This document shows, piece after piece, positions 24,392 through 35,265 of a stretch of DNA of 64,000 bases. This DNA is from Hyphomicrobiaceae bacterium (GTDB lineage Bacteria; Pseudomonadota; Alphaproteobacteria; Rhizobiales; Hyphomicrobiaceae): NCBI GenBank assembly GCA_008933705.1, contig WBUN01000019.1, positions 17,056-81,055 on the forward strand. Reading direction: 5' to 3'. How positions within the stretch are numbered: position 1 is the stretch's first letter; each line of letters begins with the position of its first letter. Position numbers and translations under genes: made by a program. The notes below the pieces were generated by a model that ran no database searches, was not told where the DNA came from, and saw only the letters and a program-made list of their open reading frames with translations.

Positions 24392-25003
24392 CTATGCCTT
24401 CGCGCTAGGCCTGGCTGAAACCTCTTCGTGCCAGCGCGCAAGGTTCTTGAGCCCTTCGGGCCGCTGGATGCGGGCAGGCCGCATGAAATCTACCCCAACG
24501 AGGGCGGTTATGTCGGCAATCGAATATTCGTCTCCGGCAATGAAGCGGCGGGTGGCCAGCTCCTTGTCCATGAATTGCAGCACTTCCAGCGCGCGGGGTT
24601 TGTTGGCCTCACCCCAAGCCGCCACCTGCGGCACCTCCAGGGTGGCCATGGCAGGGTGCAGATGCCTGAAGGCCTGTGCCACGGATAACAGCAGGCCGAG
24701 CTCCATGCGCCGGTTCCACATCTCCACCGTCGCGCGGCCGAGCGCGCCCTTGCCGAACAATGCGGGCTCGGGCTGCATCTCCTCGAAATAGCGGCAGATG
24801 GCGACGGTCTCGGCGATGGGCGTGCCGTCATCGAGGATCAGCACCGGCACGCGCTGGAACGGATTGAGCTTGGTGAACTCGGGCGTCTTGAGCGCGCCCT
24901 TCATCAGGTCGAGTTCCTCGTAGGGCACTTGAATGCCCTTCTCGGCCAGGAATATGCGCACGCGGCGCGGATTGGGTGCCGTGTTGGTCTGCAGGATCTT
25001 CAT
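24392..25003 (-). CDS. Glutathione S-transferase
   Basis: 203 residues. N-terminal thioredoxin-like domain MKILQTNTAPNPRRVRIFLAEKGI, with VPVLILDDGTPIAETVAICRYFEE carrying the cis-Pro and the glutathione gamma-glutamyl site (Glu-Thr in AETVAI). The alpha-helical C-terminal domain has YSIADITALVGVDF with the conserved N-capping Ser/Asp. The first active-site residue is Asn or Ser/Thr-like (TNTAPNPRR), so the class is not certain. Transcribed leftward, away from the histidine kinase. Confidence 0.9.
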   Translation of the reverse strand: MKILQTNTAPNPRRVRIFLAEKGIQVPYEELDLMKGALKTPEFTKLNPFQRVPVLILDDGTPIAETVAICRYFEEMQPEPALFGKGALGRATVEMWNRRMELGLLLSVAQAFRHLHPAMATLEVPQVAAWGEANKPRALEVLQFMDKELATRRFIAGDEYSIADITALVGVDFMRPARIQRPEGLKNLARWHEEVSARPSAKA

Positions 25004-25270
25004 GAGGCTGGATGCTCCGCTGTGCGCCGAGGGTCAGGCCGGAAGTGGTAAAGGAGGCCTGTTGGCCGTGCAAGCGGGGGGCGATGCTGTCTGTTGGCAG
25101 GATATCGGACAGCCTTCATCGCGCGCTCTGCAGATCAGCGCAACCCATTGATAAACGCGAATTTAGTAATTTGGCCCGAAATTGAACCTTCGATCGGAGC
25201 TTGCACGGCGCAAGCGTCGTGGCGACGCCACGCCCACCTGCATCGGTCCGGCGGCCTGGCGAGGGAGACG

Positions 25271-26881
<1,611 letters not shown>

Positions 26882-26970
26882 TGTGCATTGTCAGCCCGCA
26901 GGCGGCTTCCTACATTTCCCGCGCAGGGCGGGGTGCCCGTCCCCACCAGGCGGTGGGATGAAGAGGGCGG

Positions 26971-27150
26971 ATGGAAACCCCTTGCATCAAGGTCTGTGTG
27001 ATTGACCCTGCAACGCGCCTTTGTGCCGGATGCGGGCGGTCAATTGACGAAATCGCCGGCTGGAGAACGATGACGGACATCGAGCGGCGGCGTATCATGC
27101 GTGAATTGCCGGCCAGGCAGCGGCGCGCGAGCCCTGTGGCGGAGAGGTGA
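26971..27150 (+). CDS. DUF1289 small zinc-ribbon-like protein
   Basis: A 59-residue protein: [24 protein letters not shown], then [11 protein letters not shown] and [12 protein letters not shown]. The cysteine spacing C-x4-C-x8-C-x2-C and the following GR-S/T-x-D-E-I-x-x-W are the DUF1289 signature, thought to bind a metal or Fe-S centre. An AAGAGGGCGG lies just upstream. The stop is three bases before the next ATG, so it is in an operon with the retropepsin-like protease, a recurring arrangement in alphaproteobacteria. Function is unknown. Confidence 0.88.
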   Translation: METPCIKVCVIDPATRLCAGCGRSIDEIAGWRTMTDIERRRIMRELPARQRRASPVAER

Positions 27151-27153
27151 AGC

Positions 27154-27864
27154 ATGGGAGCCTGGATTGCCCTGACGCTCCTCGTCATTGCCGGTCTGGC
27201 GCTGCTGCTGCGCGCCGACGCCGGCTCCATTGCCGGCTTTGATCCCTCTGACTTTGCCATCGTCGTCGCCGGCTTGGCCATGGTGATCTTCCTGGCCTCG
27301 TCGATCGCCGGCAGCTACCGGGGCCGGCTGGGGCAGGCCGTGCGCGATCTGTTCACCTGGGCGGCCGTGGCCCTCTTCCTGGTTGCCGGCTACAGCTATC
27401 GCGAGGAAATCCTCAGCCTCGGTCATAGGGTTGCCGGCGAGCTGCTGCCCCCCGGCAGTGCGTTGCGCAGCGCCGAGGCCCAGGTCGAAGGCGAGCGGGC
27501 GGTGCGCATCCGCAAGCGTCCGGACGGCCATTTCGTGGTCAGGACGCACGTCAATGGCATAGCCCTGACGATGCTGGTGGATACGGGCGCGTCGACCGTC
27601 GTGATCAAGCCGGCCGATGCGCAGCGCCTGGGCATCGATCCTGACCGGCTGCGCTATTCGGTGCCGGTGCAGACGGCCAATGGCACGACCTATGCGGCGC
27701 ATGTGCGCCTGCGTACCCTGGCGCTCGGGCCGATCAATCTGACGGATGTAGAGGCCCTCGTAGCCAAGCCGGGGGCTCTCAAGGAGAACCTGCTCGGTAT
27801 GAGTTTCTTAAGCCGGCTGCGCTCTTATGAATTTTCGGGCGATTTCCTGACGCTGCGCAGCTAG
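27154..27864 (+). CDS. TIGR02281-type membrane-anchored aspartic protease (retropepsin-like)
   Basis: 236 residues. Three hydrophobic segments in the first ~105 residues anchor it. The protease-like domain begins RIRKRPDGHFVVRTHVNGIALTMLVDTGASTVVI, with Asp-Thr-Gly as the single active-site motif of a monomer that must dimerise. LLGMSFLSRLRSYEFSGDFLTLR is the usual C-terminal signature. It starts three bases after DUF1289. A second member follows at 27926, so the operon encodes two such proteins. The substrate of this family is not established. Confidence 0.9.
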   Translation: MGAWIALTLLVIAGLALLLRADAGSIAGFDPSDFAIVVAGLAMVIFLASSIAGSYRGRLGQAVRDLFTWAAVALFLVAGYSYREEILSLGHRVAGELLPPGSALRSAEAQVEGERAVRIRKRPDGHFVVRTHVNGIALTMLVDTGASTVVIKPADAQRLGIDPDRLRYSVPVQTANGTTYAAHVRLRTLALGPINLTDVEALVAKPGALKENLLGMSFLSRLRSYEFSGDFLTLRS

Positions 27865-27925
27865 AGGCGCACACCCTTCGGGATGCCGCCCCAGGGTCGG
27901 CATCCGCCGGGGAGTGGTGCGTTTC

Positions 27926-28501
27926 ATGGCCATGTCGGCTGGCGCAAAGCGGGCAATGGGCTTGGCGGGAGGTTGGGCTCTCATCGCCGTCTCAGCGGCT
28001 GTGAGCGTTGTTTTCTTCAACGAGATCAAAGTGCTGGGCCGTGGGCTCGTCGGCTTGCCGGAGCCGGCCCTGATGCAGAGCGCGCGGGCGGAGCGGACGC
28101 GAGACCGGCCCGCGCCAGCCGGCGCCGTCGGTCGCGTGGTGGAGCTGAAGGCCGGGTCGCATGGCCACTACTACGCCAGCGCCGAGATCAATGGGCGCCC
28201 CATCGACGTCATGGTCGACTCGGGCGCCTCGATCGTCGCCCTGACCTACGACGATGCACAAAGGGCGGGCGTCCATATCCGTGAGCGGGACTATACGCAC
28301 CGCGTGAATACGGCGAACGGCCAAGCCCGCGTCGCCCCCGTCGTGCTCGATCGCGTCAGCGTCGGGGACATCACCGTACGCAATGTTCCTGCCGCCGTCA
28401 GCGAGCCGGGCAGGCTCAACAAGTCCTTGCTCGGCATGTCCTTCCTGAGCCGGCTCAGCCGTGTCGATATGCGCAGCGGCATATTGGTCTTGCAGGAATA
28501 A
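27926..28501 (+). CDS. Second TIGR02281-type aspartic protease
   Basis: 191 residues from this ATG (GTG codons 9 and 12 bases upstream are alternatives). There is one N-terminal membrane segment (GWALIAVSAAVSVVFF), a short linker, and the domain HYYASAEINGRPIDVMVDSGASIVAL with Asp-Ser-Gly. It ends LLGMSFLSRLSRVDMRSGILVLQE. It is shorter than its neighbour, with one anchor rather than three, so the pair differ in topology and could form heterodimers. A CCGGGGAG lies upstream. Confidence 0.9.
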   Translation: MAMSAGAKRAMGLAGGWALIAVSAAVSVVFFNEIKVLGRGLVGLPEPALMQSARAERTRDRPAPAGAVGRVVELKAGSHGHYYASAEINGRPIDVMVDSGASIVALTYDDAQRAGVHIRERDYTHRVNTANGQARVAPVVLDRVSVGDITVRNVPAAVSEPGRLNKSLLGMSFLSRLSRVDMRSGILVLQE

Positions 28502-28611
28502 TAAAGACCGCCCTGCGCCATGCATCCGCCATTGTCGTTCTGTCACACAGCCGGAACAGGCTGGCTGCCGTTGCCTTGTTGCCGACCAAGCCGCTACCTC
28601 GAGGTTCAAGC

Positions 28612-30111
28612 ATGCTTCCCAAGCCGCGCGCCGATCTGAAGCCCAACACGGCGGAATTCGAGCGCCTGCCGCTCGTCAAGCCGACCGGGTTTCGCGAGTA
28701 CGATGCCCGCTGGCTGTTCCCGCAGGACATCAATCTGATGGGGCTCAACGCCATCGGCCTCGGGCTCGCCGCGCTGGCCGACAGGCGGGGCGTACGCAAG
28801 CGCTTCGTGGTCGGCCACGATTATCGCTGGTACTCGGCGTCGGTGAAGCAGGCGCTGATCACGGGCCTGCTGGCCGGCGGCGCGGAGGTGCATGACATCG
28901 GACTGGCGCTCTCGCCCATGGCCTACTTCGCCCAGTTCGAGCTGGACGTGGAAGGTGTGGCGATGGTCACGGCCAGCCACAACGACAACGGCTGGACCGG
29001 CATCAAGATGGGCTTCCAGCGTCCGCTGACCTTCGGGCCCGAAGAAATGGCGGCCCTGAAGGAGATCGTGCTCGAGGGCCGATACGCCGAAGCGCCGGGC
29101 GGTCGCTACGCGTTCGTGCCCGACATCGCCGAGCGCTATGCGCGCGCGCTGAGCGCGCGGCCGAAGCTCGGGCGCAGGCTCAAGGTGGTCGCGGCCTGCG
29201 GCAACGGCACGGCCGGCGCCTTCGCCCCTCAGATCCTCGAAGCGATCGGGTGCGAGGTAATCCCGCTGGACTGCGAGCTGGATCACTCCTTTCCGCGCTA
29301 CAACCCCAATCCCGAAGATATGAAGATGCTGGGTGCCATCAGCGAAGCCGTGCTGCAGCATAAGGCCGATGCGGGCTTCGGCTTCGACGGCGACGGCGAT
29401 CGCTGCGGGGTAGTCGACAACGAGGGCCACGAGATCTTCGCCGACAAGGTCGGTGTGCTGCTGGCGCGCGACCTGTCGGCGCGGCATCCCAAGGCCGTGT
29501 TCGTCGCCGACGTGAAGTCGACCGGTCTGTTCGTGACCGATCCGGTGCTGGCCGCGAACGGCGCGCGTACGCTCTACTGGAAGACCGGCCACTCCTACAT
29601 GAAGCGCTACACGCACGAGCAGAAGGCGCTGGTGGGATTCGAGAAGTCCGGCCACTTCTTCTTCCAGCCGCCGCTTGGCAAAGGTTACGACGACGGGCTG
29701 GTGGCGGCGATTGCGGTGTGCGACATGCTCGATCGCAATCCCGGCAAGACGCTTGCCGACCTCAGGAGCGCGCTGCCCAAGACCTGGGGCTCGCCCACCA
29801 TGTCGCCGCATTGCGCGGACGAGGTGAAGTACGGCATCGTCGACAAGATCACGGCCCAGTACAAGGAGGCTGCCGGCAACGGCGGCACCGTCGCCGGTCA
29901 GAAGATCCGCGACCTCGTTACGGTCAACGGCGTGCGCGTGGTGCTGGAGGACGGCACGTGGGGGCTGGTGCGCGCATCCTCCAACAAGCCCGAGCTCGTC
30001 ATCGTTGTGGAGAGCCCGGCGTCGGAGGCCAACATGCGCGCCATCTTCGCCGACATCGACGGGCGCCTCGCCAAGTTCCCCGAGGTCGGCGCGTACAATC
30101 AGAAGATCTGA
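28612..30111 (+). CDS. Phosphomannomutase/phosphoglucomutase
   Basis: 499-residue alpha-D-phosphohexomutase that interconverts hexose 6- and 1-phosphates for polysaccharide and lipopolysaccharide synthesis. Domain 1 has TASHNDNGWTGIKMGF with the phosphoserine (near residue 122). Domain 2 has the Mg-binding FGFDGDGDRCGVVD (260-265). Domain 3 has GFEKSGHFFF with the sugar-specificity Glu-x-Ser-Gly. The C-terminal domain has RASSNKPELVIVVES, the phosphate-binding loop. A GAGG lies before the ATG. It is like bacterial AlgC/ManB enzymes of dual specificity. Confidence 0.94.
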   Translation: MLPKPRADLKPNTAEFERLPLVKPTGFREYDARWLFPQDINLMGLNAIGLGLAALADRRGVRKRFVVGHDYRWYSASVKQALITGLLAGGAEVHDIGLALSPMAYFAQFELDVEGVAMVTASHNDNGWTGIKMGFQRPLTFGPEEMAALKEIVLEGRYAEAPGGRYAFVPDIAERYARALSARPKLGRRLKVVAACGNGTAGAFAPQILEAIGCEVIPLDCELDHSFPRYNPNPEDMKMLGAISEAVLQHKADAGFGFDGDGDRCGVVDNEGHEIFADKVGVLLARDLSARHPKAVFVADVKSTGLFVTDPVLAANGARTLYWKTGHSYMKRYTHEQKALVGFEKSGHFFFQPPLGKGYDDGLVAAIAVCDMLDRNPGKTLADLRSALPKTWGSPTMSPHCADEVKYGIVDKITAQYKEAAGNGGTVAGQKIRDLVTVNGVRVVLEDGTWGLVRASSNKPELVIVVESPASEANMRAIFADIDGRLAKFPEVGAYNQKI

Positions 30112-30312
30112 CGGACCCTGGCTGCCGAGCCGCGGCTGCATCAACAGAAAGTGAGGCAGGAAACTTAAGCGCTGCCGCTGCGTTCAGGTGTGCGACCATG
30201 GCGGGGTGGTTCAGAGGGCAAGCGGGGTTGCCTCACATCCGGATGGCGGGCGCCTGGGACGCCAGGCGTCCGTTTCTGCGCGTTGCGCTGGTCCCTCGGA
30301 GAAAGGTGCGCC

Positions 30313-30408
30313 ATGGATAGGAACAGAGTCTTGCTCATCGGCGGAGCGATCGTGGTCGTGTTGTTCCTCGCCTACCTGTTCGGCCCTGGTGGCGTTGTGC
30401 CCAGGTAG
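30313..30408 (+). CDS. Small single-pass membrane protein (31 aa)
   Basis: MDRNRVLLIGG followed by AIVVVLFLAYLFG and a short tail ending VVPR. A basic N-terminus, one 17-residue hydrophobic segment and a GGAGAAAGG ribosome-binding site at the right distance make it look like a real short gene. The frame is open upstream, but that part is Arg/Gly-rich and lacks a start signal. It stands alone between the mutase and the convergent DUF2189 gene. Function unknown. Confidence 0.55.
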   Translation: MDRNRVLLIGGAIVVVLFLAYLFGPGGVVPR

Positions 30409-30442
30409 TCAAGGCCGGCCCGCTACCCACGCCCCGCCGGCA

Positions 30443-31342
30443 TCACGATGACTTCTTGCGGCTGGAAGCGCCAAAAAGGGCGACGGGAAAGTCTGCCGCG
30501 TAACGCACGCCTTTCGGCCGCGGCTGGTAGGGCGGCCGCGGATGGAGGTCGGGCTCGACGGTCTTGCGATAGAGGTGCCAGGTCGCGTGCCCCAGCACCG
30601 GCATCACCACGGCGAGACCCAGGAAGAATGGCAGCGAGCCGATGGCCAGCCCCACCGCAACGATCAGCCCCCACAAGGCCATCGTCAGGGGGTTCTTGAG
30701 GATCGCCCTGACCGAGGTGATGATGGCAACCGCCACGCCGACGTTGCGATCGAGCAGCAGCGGAAACGACACGACGCTCAGCGAGAAGGCTACGACCGCG
30801 AAGAGCAAGCCGACGGCATTGCCGATGAGGATGAGATTGTGGCCTTCCGGCGTCGTCAGAACCCGGTCGATGAACGTGGCCAGGGCGATCGGCTCGTATT
30901 CATCGAAATTCGCCGCATAGATGGCATTGGCAACGCCAAGCCATATGCCGAAGATCATCAGCAGCAGCGCCCCGAGCGCGGAGATGGGCCACAGCGACGG
31001 CGAGTGGACGATGTCGAAGGCATGCCGCCAGGAGGTGTCCAGCCCCAGCTCCCGCCGCCGGCTCAGCTCATAGAGGCCGATGGCCGCGAACGGGCCGATC
31101 AACGCGAAGCCGGCAGCGAGCGGATAGAGCAGGGGAACAATGTCGTATCCGAAGCTCGCGCGGCCGATCGCGATGCCGGCGATGGGGTAGATCAGGCTGA
31201 GAAAGATGACGTGCGTCGGCATCGCCCGGAAATCCTCGATGCCCTTCGCCAATGCATCCTTCAGATCGGCCGGGCCGATCGAACGGACCACAGGGAGCTC
31301 ACGCGTCGGCTCCACCGGGAGAATGACATCTGCTTGCGCCAT
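30443..31342 (-). CDS. DUF2189 integral membrane protein
   Basis: 299 residues with about six membrane segments. The motif GIEDFRAMPTHVIFLSLIYPIAGIAIGR, with LLYPLAAGFALIGPFAAIGLYELSRRRELG following, is the DUF2189 signature. The ATG follows GGAGGACGGTCC. The C-terminus (LHPRPPYQPRPKGVRYAADFPVALF) is a cytoplasmic tail. The family is sometimes described as cytochrome-oxidase-subunit-like, but no haem or copper ligands are apparent. It is convergent with the 31-residue membrane protein. Confidence 0.88.
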   Translation of the reverse strand: MAQADVILPVEPTRELPVVRSIGPADLKDALAKGIEDFRAMPTHVIFLSLIYPIAGIAIGRASFGYDIVPLLYPLAAGFALIGPFAAIGLYELSRRRELGLDTSWRHAFDIVHSPSLWPISALGALLLMIFGIWLGVANAIYAANFDEYEPIALATFIDRVLTTPEGHNLILIGNAVGLLFAVVAFSLSVVSFPLLLDRNVGVAVAIITSVRAILKNPLTMALWGLIVAVGLAIGSLPFFLGLAVVMPVLGHATWHLYRKTVEPDLHPRPPYQPRPKGVRYAADFPVALFGASSRKKSS

Positions 31343-31564
31343 GGACCGTCCTCCTGAACTCGCAAGTTCAAGGGCCACGCCGCGTGATCGGGAGCCTGGA
31401 TAGACCGCGGTCACGCTGAGCCGCGACCCGGAAAATGCAGCATGATACGCCCAAAACAACAGGTTGTCTTGTGGACGTGCGGCGTTACCGCTAACGGCGC
31501 CGCAAGGTGAAGGTTCCGCCCGCGAGCGCGTGCCTCTCGCGCGGCGCAGCCGGTTTGTTAGGTG

Positions 31565-32242
31565 TTACGCCCGCATGGCAGCATCGAGCTCGGCCCGGAA
31601 CGCCGCCACGCGTTTGTCATAGGCCGGCGCAAGCTGTGCCCGCACCGGGGCTGGCGCACGATCGGGATTGCCGGCGGCGAACGGCGGAGCTGGATCGTAC
31701 TCGATCGAAAGCTGGATTCGCTGGGCCGCCTCGGCGCCGGCGACCTCCGAGGCGACGGCGAGCGCGAAGTCGATGCCGGCCGTCACGCCGCCGCCGGTGA
31801 ACACGTTGCCGTCGCGGACGACGCGTGCCTTCTCGTGGGTCGCGCCGACCAGCGGTAGCAGATGCGTGTAGGCCCAATGCGTGGTGGCGCGGCGGCCCTT
31901 CAGCAGACCGGCGACGCCGAGCACGAAGGCGCCCGTGCACACCGAGGTTGCGTATCTCGCCTGCGCTCCCTGCCGGCGCACGAAGGCGACGGTCTCGGCG
32001 TCTGCGATCGCGCCCGACACCCCGGCACCGCCGGGCACGCAGATCAGGTCGAGCGGCGCGCAATCGGCGAAGGTCGCGGTCGGCACCAGGCTGAGGCCGC
32101 AGTCGCTCGGCACCGGTTCGCGCGTCTTGGCGACAATGTCGACCTTTGCGCCGGGCAGGCGATGCAGCACTTGCAGCGGACCGGTCAGGTCGAGCTGGGT
32201 GACGTTGGGGAACAGGACGAAGCCTACAGCCAGAACGCTCAT
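31565..32242 (-). CDS. inhA: Isonitrile hydratase-like DJ-1/PfpI protein
   Basis: 225 residues closely following the Pseudomonas putida isonitrile hydratase InhA in length and motifs: GFVLFPNVTQLDLTGP at the start, DLICVPGGAG, the nucleophile region YATSVCTGAFVLGVAGLL (Cys), and RATTHWAYTHLLPL. The C-terminal half has VVRDGNVFTGGGVTAGIDFAL and QLSIEYDPAPPFAAG. InhA converts isonitriles to N-substituted formamides. It lacks the AraC-type DNA-binding domain of GlxA regulators. Chemistry is inferred from the family; a nearby substrate pathway is not visible. Confidence 0.85.
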   Translation of the reverse strand: MSVLAVGFVLFPNVTQLDLTGPLQVLHRLPGAKVDIVAKTREPVPSDCGLSLVPTATFADCAPLDLICVPGGAGVSGAIADAETVAFVRRQGAQARYATSVCTGAFVLGVAGLLKGRRATTHWAYTHLLPLVGATHEKARVVRDGNVFTGGGVTAGIDFALAVASEVAGAEAAQRIQLSIEYDPAPPFAAGNPDRAPAPVRAQLAPAYDKRVAAFRAELDAAMRA

Positions 32243-32287
32243 GCCGCCTCGCGCACGAAGGGAGATGCCAAAGGGCGGTGCCGGGGA

Positions 32288-32965
32288 TCAGTTTGTCTTG
32301 CCGTCTTTCGCCTGCAGCGCCTCGCGCTCGGCGGTGCGCGCAATGTGGAAGCGCTGGAAGTTGCGATCCTTCTCGTAGATCTTGTGCCGCACCCACACGA
32401 ACAGGTCATAGAAAGTGTGGCGCCCGTAGGACAGCGGCAGGCGCTCGATGGCCTCGATGTCCCGCCCCCATTTGCCTTCGAGGCCGGTGAGGTCGTCCTT
32501 GAAGAACACGATGGTCGGCGTGAAGATCACGCCCCACCGCTCGGCAAGTGTGCGCTCCGACATCCTGGTGCCGTCGAAGTCGGTGACCTCGCGCGAGCCC
32601 CACAGGTCGAGCTGCACGATGCGGAAGTTCTCCCGCACGTAGTCGTTGATGTAGCGCTGGGACAGAACCTCGGTGTGCATCTTGGTGCAGTAGATGCAGC
32701 CACGCTGCTCGAAGATGACGGCGAAGCGGCGGCCGGCGGCCTTTGCGTCCGCGAAATCCTCCCTGAGGTCGAGGAAGGAAAGATGGAACCAGCTCTGGTG
32801 ATAGATGCCGTTGTCGTCTCTGGTCGGCTCGACGCGAGGCGTCTCGGGCCCGATGGGCGGCGGGAGTGTACCCGGCTCCGCCGCCAGCACCCGGCCCGCG
32901 CCCAGCACGCCAGCGGCAAGGGTCAACGCGACGAGCAGGCCGCGCAAGGAGATGGCGCGCATCAT
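32288..32965 (-). CDS. SoxW-like periplasmic thioredoxin
   Basis: 225 residues with a signal peptide (LLVALTLAAGVLGAGRVLAAEPG). The thioredoxin-like domain has FAVIFEQRGCIYCTKMHTEVL, i.e. a CIYC redox pair, and GVIFTPTIVFFKDD with the cis-Pro. This is the SoxW type of exported thioredoxin that keeps sulfur-oxidation or cytochrome-maturation partners reduced. No other sox gene lies in the window, so its partner is unknown. The C-terminal HKIYEKDRNFQRFHIARTAEREAL is helical. GGAGG lies four to seven bases before two adjacent ATGs. Confidence 0.85.
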   Translation of the reverse strand: MMRAISLRGLLVALTLAAGVLGAGRVLAAEPGTLPPPIGPETPRVEPTRDDNGIYHQSWFHLSFLDLREDFADAKAAGRRFAVIFEQRGCIYCTKMHTEVLSQRYINDYVRENFRIVQLDLWGSREVTDFDGTRMSERTLAERWGVIFTPTIVFFKDDLTGLEGKWGRDIEAIERLPLSYGRHTFYDLFVWVRHKIYEKDRNFQRFHIARTAEREALQAKDGKTN

Positions 32966-33048
32966 TGTCCTCCGTGTCTGTTTCCGACGGCAGTCTAGCC
33001 GAGCTTCGCTGGGCTGACGATGGCACTCGTGACACCCATCAACGTTTA

Positions 33049-34050
<1,002 letters not shown>

Positions 34051-34062
34051 TGCGGCTCAGCG

Positions 34063-34635
34063 TCACTTAGCACACTCGATGGCTTCAACCATTGCGTCGA
34101 CGGCTGCACCCTGCTTCAGGCCGCCCTCACGCACGAGCGTCCGCCAGGTGAAGAAGCTGAGCGCCAAATGCAGCACCGCGTGCTGCTTCGGGGTCAGCTT
34201 CGCGTCGAGCACGTCCTGGTAGGCCGCCATGTAGGGTCCGAAGCGCATTTCGGTGATTTCTCGCGTGAGCGGATGATACTCGGCATCGCGCAGCACGCAC
34301 CCGGCCAGTTGGGCGTTGCGCTCATACCAGCCGTAAAGCGCCAAAAGGCCGACGCGCAGCCGCTCAGGCCGGTCCGCGATCGCCCGCCATGCGTCCGCAT
34401 CGGGCAGCGGATCGCGCTCCATGTGGAGCCCCGAGCAGGCGAGTGCCAGGCTCCGCTCGTCGGGAAAGTGCGCGTAGAAGGTATGCCGCTGAACGCCGGC
34501 CCGCTCGGCCACCATGCTGATCGTGGTCAGTGCCGGGCCGACGCTCGAGTGCAATTCGACCGCGGCTTCGACGATGCGCCGCCGCGTCGCCGCTTGGGCT
34601 TCGGCGCGCCGCTTGAGGGTGTAGGTCCGGGTCAC
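34063..34635 (-). CDS. TetR-family transcriptional regulator
   Basis: About 190 residues from a GTG start. The N-terminal helix-turn-helix is ATRRRIVEAAVELHSSVGPALTTISMVAERAGVQRHTFYAHFPDERSLALAC, a standard TetR domain. The C-terminal ligand domain (residues ~65-190) is unassigned. A longer version starting near 34818 is open but adds a Cys-rich, unlikely leader. Two related palindromes lie just upstream and are probable operators. The gene a TetR regulator would normally control, on the other strand, has been replaced by a beta-lactamase fragment. Confidence 0.85.
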   Translation of the reverse strand: MTRTYTLKRRAEAQAATRRRIVEAAVELHSSVGPALTTISMVAERAGVQRHTFYAHFPDERSLALACSGLHMERDPLPDADAWRAIADRPERLRVGLLALYGWYERNAQLAGCVLRDAEYHPLTREITEMRFGPYMAAYQDVLDAKLTPKQHAVLHLALSFFTWRTLVREGGLKQGAAVDAMVEAIECAK

Positions 34636-34648
34636 GGCATTTTCATTG

Positions 34649-34662
34649 CACGCACGTGTGCA
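34649..34662. promoter_or_regulatory. Candidate TetR operator, site 1
   Basis: CACGCACGTGTGCA lies within the wider TGCAC-GCACGT-GTGCA inverted pair (34647-34662). It matches 34692-34705 at 10 of 14 positions, with transitions at the other four. Confidence 0.55.
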
Positions 34663-34667
34663 TCCAT

Positions 34668-34697
34668 ATTGACAGGCCAAGCATATTTCGCTACACA
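34668..34697 (+). promoter_or_regulatory. Plus-strand promoter-like sequence between TetR sites
   Basis: TTGACA followed after 17 bases by TACACA resembles a housekeeping -35/-10 pair facing right. The -10 box lies inside operator site 2, so a bound TetR dimer would block it. No intact plus-strand gene follows. Confidence 0.35.
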
Positions 34698-34705
34698 CAT
34701 GTGTA
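34692..34705. promoter_or_regulatory. Candidate TetR operator, site 2
   Basis: TACACACATGTGTA contains the perfect palindrome ACACATGTGT (34695-34704). Its centre is 43 bp from the related site 1, near four helical turns, as expected for cooperative binding ahead of the tetR gene. Confidence 0.6.
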
Positions 34706-34836
34706 CTATCAAATGCAGCGCAGGTCCAACGCATCGTGTGGAGATGACATCCCCTTCGTCGCAGCGCGCTTGCATCCGCAGGCAGGGAGGCGACCAGCGG
34801 TGTCCCTGAAGGGCTCACGAACTCGCCGCGTGGGCA

Positions 34837-35181
34837 TCACGCTGCGCTTGCCGACAACGCGTCTCGCAGCGCCACGTCGCGCGGATCGCCAGTCAGGGAT
34901 GTTCCCATCTGGTTTGTGACGTAGGCGTAGCCGATGCCGGCTTCAGGGTCGGCATAGCCGAGGGAGCCGCCGGCTCCTGGGCTACCGAATGAGCCTGCAT
35001 GTCCGAACGGCCATAAGGGGCTCGGCTTCATGAAGCCGAGCGAGAACTGCACCTCGCCGTGCAGGCACTCGTCGTAGAAGCCATGCCTGGGCGGAATGGC
35101 CGGCGCCGTCAGCAAATGAAGGGTCTCGTGGCGCAAGCCCAGCTCGTGCCCGCCGATGACGCGCTGCTCGGGGGCCTGCAA
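34837..35181 (-). pseudogene. C-terminal fragment of a beta-lactamase-family serine hydrolase
   Basis: About 114 codons. The segment GFYDECLHGEVQFSLGFMKPSPLWPFGHAGSFG and the following GAGGSLGYADPEAGIGYAYVTNQMG match the C-terminal part of esterase-type beta-lactamase-family proteins (the His-x-Gly near HAGSFG corresponds to the KTG box). The catalytic Ser-x-x-Lys and the Tyr are missing; full-length members have about 380-400 residues. A stop codon lies five codons upstream of the fragment, so the 5' two thirds are deleted. It lies next to TetR operators, which suggests it was once part of the controlled region. Confidence 0.75.
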
Positions 35182-35265
35182 GCGTTGCCTTTATTTTGCC
35201 AGGAATTTGCTGACGCGTAGGCAATTGCGGGAGCCTGATACGCACCAACGGCACAGGGGTCAGTC

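Noticed and set aside
34656..34919. A plus-strand 87-codon frame that starts in the TetR operator region
   Set aside because: It has a plausible promoter but no ribosome-binding site and no recognisable protein features; the region is better explained as an orphaned control region next to a gene fragment.
34837..35181. Beta-lactamase-family fragment as an intact small enzyme
   Set aside because: The Ser-x-x-Lys and Tyr active-site regions are absent and a stop codon lies just upstream; it cannot be a working serine hydrolase.
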